Source: an uncultured Flavobacterium sp. (GTDB lineage Bacteria; Bacteroidota; Bacteroidia; Flavobacteriales; Flavobacteriaceae). From it: a stretch of DNA of 11,631 bases. The stretch covers positions 1 to 11,631 of the forward strand of contig CAMFLD010000043.1 of the NCBI GenBank assembly GCA_945957245.1, given 5' to 3'. How positions within the stretch are numbered: position 1 is the stretch's first letter; each line of letters starts with the position of its first letter. Position numbers and translations under genes: made by a program. The notes beneath the pieces are model-generated. The model ran no database searches. It worked only from the letters and a program-made list of their open reading frames with translations, and was not told where the DNA came from. Below, piece by piece: positions 8,084-11,631 of this stretch.

Positions 8084-8704
8084 ATGGCAGAATTTATCAA
8101 AATATACGAAGACAAACCCAGTGAGGCTGCCATCAAAAAAGTAGTAGATGTGTTGCGTGATGGAGGATTGGTAATTTATCCAACCGACACAGTTTATGGT
8201 TTGGGTTGTGATATCACCAATTCAAGAGCATTGGAACGAATTGCTAAAATCAAGGGAATCAAGTTGGAAAAGGCAAATTTCTCTTTTATCTGCAGTGATT
8301 TGAGTAATCTTTCTGATTATGTGAAGCAAATTGATACTGCTACTTTTAAGATTTTGAAGCGTACTTTGCCTGGACCTTATACTTTCATTTTGCCGGGAAA
8401 TAATGATTTGCCTAAAGAGTTCCGTAAAAAGAAAACTGTAGGAATCAGGATTCCGGATAATAATATTGCTCTTGAAATGGTAAAGATGTTGGGTAATCCC
8501 ATTGTATCCACTTCCATTCACGATGATGATGAAGTTTTGGAATATTCTACCGACCCGGAACTTATTTTTGAAAAATGGCAGCATACGGTTGATTTAGTTA
8601 TAGATGGGGGCTACGGAGATAATGTGGGTTCCACTATAATTGACTTGTCGGGCTACGAACCGATAGTAGTTCGTGAAGGAAAAGGCGACCCGGACATTTT
8701 TTAA
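8084..8704 (+). CDS. yciO: YciO/Sua5/YrdC-family protein (putative threonylcarbamoyl-AMP synthase relative)
   Basis: 206 residues with the YrdC-like fold. TsaC/Sua5 members make threonylcarbamoyl-AMP for t6A37 in ANN-reading tRNAs. Visible motifs are GGLVIYPTDTVYGLGCD (27-43), LPGPYTFIL, VGIRIPDN, the STSIH loop and the C-terminal VREGKGD. Length, the NFSFICSDLSNLSDY segment (65-79) and the FK-LK-LPGPYTFIL pattern resemble E. coli YciO (also 206 aa) more than TsaC/YrdC. At the position of the KxR motif typical of TsaC/Sua5 it has K57-G-I59. Family membership is sure. Whether it is the cell's t6A enzyme or the less understood YciO type is open; automatic annotation would probably say L-threonylcarbamoyladenylate synthase. 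It starts 32 bp after pcrA and ends 6 bp before the next gene, so it is probably in one operon. Confidence 0.85.
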   Translation: MAEFIKIYEDKPSEAAIKKVVDVLRDGGLVIYPTDTVYGLGCDITNSRALERIAKIKGIKLEKANFSFICSDLSNLSDYVKQIDTATFKILKRTLPGPYTFILPGNNDLPKEFRKKKTVGIRIPDNNIALEMVKMLGNPIVSTSIHDDDEVLEYSTDPELIFEKWQHTVDLVIDGGYGDNVGSTIIDLSGYEPIVVREGKGDPDIF

Positions 8705-8710
8705 TTTCTT

Positions 8711-9478
8711 ATGGCGTATTCCAATATCCAATTTTCTCCGGATAGTATAGCAGTAAAACTAATAGGGAACTATGATAGCAGGCCAACAATAGTATTACTG
8801 CATGATTCTTTAGGTTGTATCGCTTTATGGAAAGATTTTCCTGAAAAACTGAGTGCATTGGCCAGATGTAATGTATTAGTTTACGACCGATTAGGGTACG
8901 GGAAATCAGGCCCTTTTTTATATCCCAAACGGGATAATGATTACCTTGAGCTGGAAGCTCATTTGCTGAATGCGTTACTGCGTTATTATAAAATCGAAAA
9001 GGCTATTCTTTTTGGACATAGTGATGGTGGCTCTATTGCATTAATCACTGCGGCAAAATATCCGGAAAAAATCATTGGCATTATTACCGAAGGAGCTCAT
9101 GTTTTTGTTGAGAGCATTACCGTAAACGGAATCAGTGAAGCTATTAAACTTTACCAGACTACCGATTTAAAAACCAAACTGGAAAAGTATCATGGCGATA
9201 AAACGGATACTATGTTTTGGGCCTGGACAGCCACCTGGACATCTAATGAATTTCAAACGTGGAATATCGAAAATTGGTTGCCAATGATATCCTGTCCGGC
9301 GCTAATTATACAAGGGGAAAATGATGAATATGGGTCATTGGAACAAGTAGAAAAAATCTGTAATGGGATTGGCCAAAAGGCGGAGCGATTACTTATTCCC
9401 CATGTAATGCATACGCCTCATAAAGAGAATCCCGAACTTATTCTTGAACATACATCTAAGTTTATTGATTCGTTGTAA
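8711..9478 (+). CDS. Alpha/beta hydrolase, substrate unknown
   Basis: 255 residues, no signal peptide, so probably cytoplasmic. The alpha/beta hydrolase layout is complete: the oxyanion-loop region LLHDSLGC (29-36, with HD where many relatives have HG), YDRLGYGKSG (58-67), nucleophile elbow GHSDGG with S104, acid candidate D205 in QGENDEYG, and catalytic His candidate H234 in VMHTPHKENPE. This resembles the MhpC/haloperoxidase-like branch. The substrate cannot be read from sequence. The ATG lies 6 bp after the yciO stop, suggesting co-transcription with pcrA and yciO, and a terminator follows at once. The co-transcribed genes do not point to one pathway. Confidence 0.87.
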   Translation: MAYSNIQFSPDSIAVKLIGNYDSRPTIVLLHDSLGCIALWKDFPEKLSALARCNVLVYDRLGYGKSGPFLYPKRDNDYLELEAHLLNALLRYYKIEKAILFGHSDGGSIALITAAKYPEKIIGIITEGAHVFVESITVNGISEAIKLYQTTDLKTKLEKYHGDKTDTMFWAWTATWTSNEFQTWNIENWLPMISCPALIIQGENDEYGSLEQVEKICNGIGQKAERLLIPHVMHTPHKENPELILEHTSKFIDSL

Positions 9479-9481
9479 AAT

Positions 9482-9508
9482 AAAAAAGCCCTGATTCTAC
9501 AGGGCTTT
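9482..9508. terminator. Bidirectional terminator between hydrolase and OmpA genes
   Basis: Stem AAAGCCCTG (9485-9493) / CAGGGCTTT (9500-9508) with 6-nt loop ATTCTA. The minus-strand reading ends in six T and is the stronger direction, terminating the OmpA-lipoprotein transcript. The plus-strand tail is TTTATT, weaker, for the pcrA-yciO-hydrolase transcript. Confidence 0.85.
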
Positions 9509-9525
9509 ATTCTTAGTTTGAAAAA

Positions 9526-10362
9526 TTATTGTTTTTGATTTTTCATTTCTTTTTCAATCATATCGTAGAACTCGTCAATTTTTGGCATTACTACGATACG
9601 GGTTCTTCTGTTTTTCGAGCGGTTGTCAGCAGAATTGTTGTCTACTAACGGAACGAATTCGCTTCTTCCTGCTGCGATAAGCTGTGATGGTTTTACGCCT
9701 AAGTCTTTGGTTAATACCCTCACAATTGCTGTGGCACGTTTCACACTTAAATCCCAGTTGTCAATTAAAATGGCATTTCCTGTAAACGGTACGTTGTCTG
9801 TGTGACCTTCCACCATACATTCAAATGTAGGACGGCTGTTGATTACTTTGGCTACTTTGCCTAAAACTTCTTTGGCTTTGTCGCTTACTACATAGCTTCC
9901 GCTTTTGAATAGCAATTTATCTGCAATTGAAATAAATACTACTCCTTTTTCTACATTGATTTCAATGTCCGGATCTGAAATCCCAACCGAACTCTTAAGG
10001 CTGGTAACTAAGGCTAACGTAACGCTGTCTTTTTTGGTCAAAGCATCCTGAAGACGGGAAATTTTAAGGTCTTTTTCTTTCAGGCTTTCTAATGATTTCT
10101 CTAAATTCTGTGCCCCTTTTGTAGTCAGAACAGTCATTTCTTTTGAACTGTTGATAAGGTCAGTATTGTTTTGTTTCAGATAATCATTTTGTTTTGAAAG
10201 TGCTTCTTTTTCAGACAAACACAGATTCAGTTTCATTGTTGTCGAATTCAATAAATCCTGACATTCTTTGTTTTGTTTTTCTAATTCAGCGATTTTCTTT
10301 TTTGACCCACACGATGTCAGTGTAAGCGCCGCTAACGATAGTGCAAAAATTACTTTTCTCAT
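9526..10362 (-). CDS. OmpA/Pal-type lipoprotein with coiled coil
   Basis: 278 residues. The N-terminal signal peptide ends in the lipobox LTSC, so C18 should be lipidated and the protein anchored in the outer membrane. Residues about 20-115 are Lys/Glu/Leu/Asn-rich and predicted coiled coil. The C-terminal OmpA domain (about 136-260) binds peptidoglycan: VEGHTDNVPF with D189, and NWDLSVKRA with R209, match the conserved Asp/Arg pair that contacts diaminopimelate, and NRSKNRRTRIVV closes the domain. The OmpA part is of the MotB-like subtype, but there is a lipobox instead of a MotB membrane helix. The likely role is tethering the outer membrane to the cell wall. It has its own promoter and is separated from the upstream glycosyltransferase by 85 bp. 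Confidence 0.92.
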   Translation of the reverse strand: MRKVIFALSLAALTLTSCGSKKKIAELEKQNKECQDLLNSTTMKLNLCLSEKEALSKQNDYLKQNNTDLINSSKEMTVLTTKGAQNLEKSLESLKEKDLKISRLQDALTKKDSVTLALVTSLKSSVGISDPDIEINVEKGVVFISIADKLLFKSGSYVVSDKAKEVLGKVAKVINSRPTFECMVEGHTDNVPFTGNAILIDNWDLSVKRATAIVRVLTKDLGVKPSQLIAAGRSEFVPLVDNNSADNRSKNRRTRIVVMPKIDEFYDMIEKEMKNQKQ

Positions 10363-10385
10363 AAGTTAGGTGATTTTAATTTTAA

Positions 10386-10393
10386 CAAAATTA
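10386..10393 (-). promoter_or_regulatory. -7 promoter element for the OmpA lipoprotein gene
   Basis: The minus strand reads TAATTTTG, an exact TAnnTTTG match, 23 bp before the ATG at 10362, which predicts a leader of about 18 nt. No clear TTG stands at the -33 position. It lies in the 85-bp gap after the glycosyltransferase gene, so the lipoprotein can be expressed on its own. Confidence 0.6.
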
Positions 10394-10447
10394 CGGTTTT
10401 TATTCTTTTTAAGAGCTTTGTTTAATGATAAACTCTTGTTAAAAAAC

Positions 10448-11440
10448 CTACTCAAAAACGGTGCCGCTTTTCAGAAAGTACCTGAAAACAATGCTCTTTG
10501 AGCGATAGTAATTGGGTTTTTGGGGTGATTTTCGCTTCTTTAAAGTTTTGTTTATCAGAGCGTAAAAGGCAAAATGCGATTTAACAATTGCCCAGCAATG
10601 ATTTATTTTTCCTTTGAAGATAAATTGTATGCCTGCAAGGCCATCGAGTACTAAGCGAGAGAATATAATAGGGAAGATTTTGCTTTCGGGAAGGTTTTTG
10701 GTCAGCATCAACAATGAATTCCTGAAGTTCAGAAAAGTCTTCTTTGGGTTGCTTTCGTTCAGAGTGGCGCCGCCCACATGGTACACTACTGATTTGTAGG
10801 TATACAAGGCTTTGTAGCCCAAATTAAATGCTCTCCAGCACAAATCTATTTCTTCCTGATGGGCGAAGAAGTCTTCATCGAAGCCTTTTAGTTTGTGGTA
10901 TATTTCTTTTCGGATGAAGAAGCAGGCACCACTTGCCCAAAAGATTTCGCATTCGTCATTATATTGCCCGTTGTCTTTTTCGATGGTGTCAAAAATTCGG
11001 CCACGGCAATAAGGATAACCAAACTGGTCTATAAAGCCTCCGGCTGCTCCGGCGTATTCGAAATGGTCTTTCTTTTTATAATCTAATATTTTGGGCTGAA
11101 TGATTCCAATGTTCGGATTGGTATCAAAAACGGTAAGGGCAGGGGCTAACCATCCTTCGGTTACTTCGATATCGGAATTGACTAATACGTAGTAGGGTTC
11201 TGCTACATGCTGTAAGGCTACATTATAGCCTTTGGCGAAGCCGTAATTACCATCATTCTGAATAATGGTTACATAGGGAAACTTACTTTGTATTACTGCT
11301 ATGGAATTGTCGGTTGAGGCATTATCGGCGACATAGATTTTGGCTTCATCGGAATAGGCTACAACTGACGGCAGGAATTGTTCCAGCAATTTGGCTCCAT
11401 TCCAGTTTAGTATGACTACGGCTATTTTTTTATCGGTCAT
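10448..11440 (-). CDS. Family 2 glycosyltransferase (rhamnosyltransferase-like)
   Basis: 330 residues with a GT-A fold of family GT2. It transfers a sugar from a nucleotide-sugar donor, probably onto a cell-surface glycan or lipid-linked precursor. Seen in order: AVVILNWNGAKLLEQFL (7-23), VADNASTDNS (37-46), NDGNYGFAKGYN (62-73), the metal/nucleotide-binding VNSDIEV (87-93; SD in place of DxD), ASGACFFIRKE (169-179), the acceptor/catalytic region HQEEIDLCWRA (194-204) and YHVGGAT (220-226). The C-terminal third (about 250-310) has hydrophobic stretches suggesting membrane association. The pattern fits the WbbL/rhamnosyltransferase-like group; donor and acceptor are unknown. The start at 11440 has an AAGGA Shine-Dalgarno-like site and lies 12 bp after the upstream frame's stop, so it is probably co-transcribed with that gene. 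No clear terminator follows it. Confidence 0.9.
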   Translation of the reverse strand: MTDKKIAVVILNWNGAKLLEQFLPSVVAYSDEAKIYVADNASTDNSIAVIQSKFPYVTIIQNDGNYGFAKGYNVALQHVAEPYYVLVNSDIEVTEGWLAPALTVFDTNPNIGIIQPKILDYKKKDHFEYAGAAGGFIDQFGYPYCRGRIFDTIEKDNGQYNDECEIFWASGACFFIRKEIYHKLKGFDEDFFAHQEEIDLCWRAFNLGYKALYTYKSVVYHVGGATLNESNPKKTFLNFRNSLLMLTKNLPESKIFPIIFSRLVLDGLAGIQFIFKGKINHCWAIVKSHFAFYALINKTLKKRKSPQKPNYYRSKSIVFRYFLKSGTVFE

Positions 11441-11446
11441 TGCTAT

Positions 11447-11451
11447 TCCTT
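11447..11451 (-). promoter_or_regulatory. Shine-Dalgarno-like site of the glycosyltransferase gene
   Basis: AAGGA on the minus strand, 6 nt before the ATG at 11440. Most other starts in this window lack such a site, as usual in Bacteroidota. It supports this ATG as the true start. Confidence 0.5.
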
Positions 11452-11452
11452 T

Positions 11453-11631
11453 TTATTTAAAATCCGGTAATCCTTCTAAAAAGATATACTGTTCGTTTTC
11501 GAAGTCCATTTGGCAAAAGTAATGATTTAGACCATTGGTTACCATCAGGTACTCGGCTTTAATCTAAAGGTTGAATCGTCCGATCAGGTCGAATCTATTC
11601 TGTGTAATATTAAAGACGGGGGATTTGCATT
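11453..11631 (-). pseudogene. 3' end of an HsdR N-terminal-like (PD-D/ExK) gene with an in-frame stop
   Basis: Read on the minus strand in one frame from the window edge, the sequence gives (E)CKSPVFNITQ-NRFDLIGRFNL, then TAG (11564-11566), then IKAEYLMVTNG-LNHYFCQMDF and 15 more residues to TAA (11453-11455). From memory this matches the C-terminal part of the short HsdR N-terminal-domain proteins (about 150 aa) of Flavobacteriaceae, where ECKAP is the ExK part of a PD-(D/E)xK nuclease site and ...ARYNL.LKAEYLMVTNG is conserved. Similarity continues in the same frame on both sides of the TAG, so the break is a nonsense change, not a frameshift. It removes the last 36 residues. Upstream of the TAG the sequence also departs from the family at usually fixed places (DLIGRF for DQIARY), which fits decay. 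A sequencing error is the main alternative. The 5' part lies outside the window. Confidence 0.7.

Noticed and set aside
9526..10362. MotB flagellar stator protein
   Set aside because: The OmpA domain is of the MotB-like subtype, but the protein has a lipobox signal peptide and no stator helix, and no motA neighbour is present.
10390..10447. Terminator after the glycosyltransferase gene
   Set aside because: Only an imperfect, bulged inverted repeat (AAGAG...GTTTA / TAAAC...CTCTT type) is present, with no clean GC stem or T tail.
11453..11631. Part of a type I restriction-modification system
   Set aside because: The similarity is to short stand-alone HsdR N-terminal-domain proteins. No helicase, specificity or methylase gene is visible, and the next gene is a glycosyltransferase.
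1..11631. Mobile element, genomic island, CRISPR or new defence system
   Set aside because: No integrase, transposase, direct-repeat array, att-like repeats or abrupt compositional change was seen; the gene content is chromosomal housekeeping and envelope genes.

Overview
The window looks like core chromosome of a Bacteroidota bacterium, most likely Flavobacterium or a close relative. The DNA is AT-rich and most genes lack Shine-Dalgarno sites. Three intergenic regions carry exact matches to the Bacteroidota -7 element TAnnTTTG. The proteins (a Bacteroidota-style DsbD, an OmpA lipoprotein, an N-terminal beta-sandwich lipoprotein, an HsdR_N-type protein) read like Flavobacteriaceae. No transposase, integrase, phage gene, CRISPR array, tRNA or rRNA is visible.

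Layout. (1) Plus strand, 1-3172: the 3'-most nine tenths of tilS overlaps dsbD by 4 bp (ATGA) and is closed by a strong terminator. (2) Plus strand, 3263-5056: a large predicted lipoprotein of unknown role, closed by a terminator that works in both directions. (3) Minus strand, 5094-5618: a small membrane-anchored protein of unknown function, divergent from pcrA, with two opposed promoters in the 99-bp gap. (4) Plus strand, 5718-9478: pcrA/uvrD helicase, a YciO/Sua5-family protein and an alpha/beta hydrolase, closely spaced and closed by a second bidirectional terminator. (5) Minus strand, 11631-9526: the 3' end of a nuclease-fold (HsdR N-terminal-like) gene interrupted by an in-frame TAG, a family 2 glycosyltransferase, and an OmpA/Pal-type lipoprotein with its own promoter.

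How the genes work together. Most are housekeeping: tRNA-Ile lysidine formation (TilS), periplasmic thiol reduction (DsbD), DNA repair (PcrA/UvrD), possibly tRNA threonylcarbamoylation (YciO-like), envelope anchoring (OmpA lipoprotein) and glycan synthesis (GT2). I see no multi-gene system that would count as a new defence, mobile or biosynthetic system. The items most worth a second look are the broken HsdR_N-like gene at the right edge, the YciO-like protein lacking the KxR motif of canonical TsaC/Sua5, the uncharacterised lipoprotein, and the compact divergent promoter region before pcrA.
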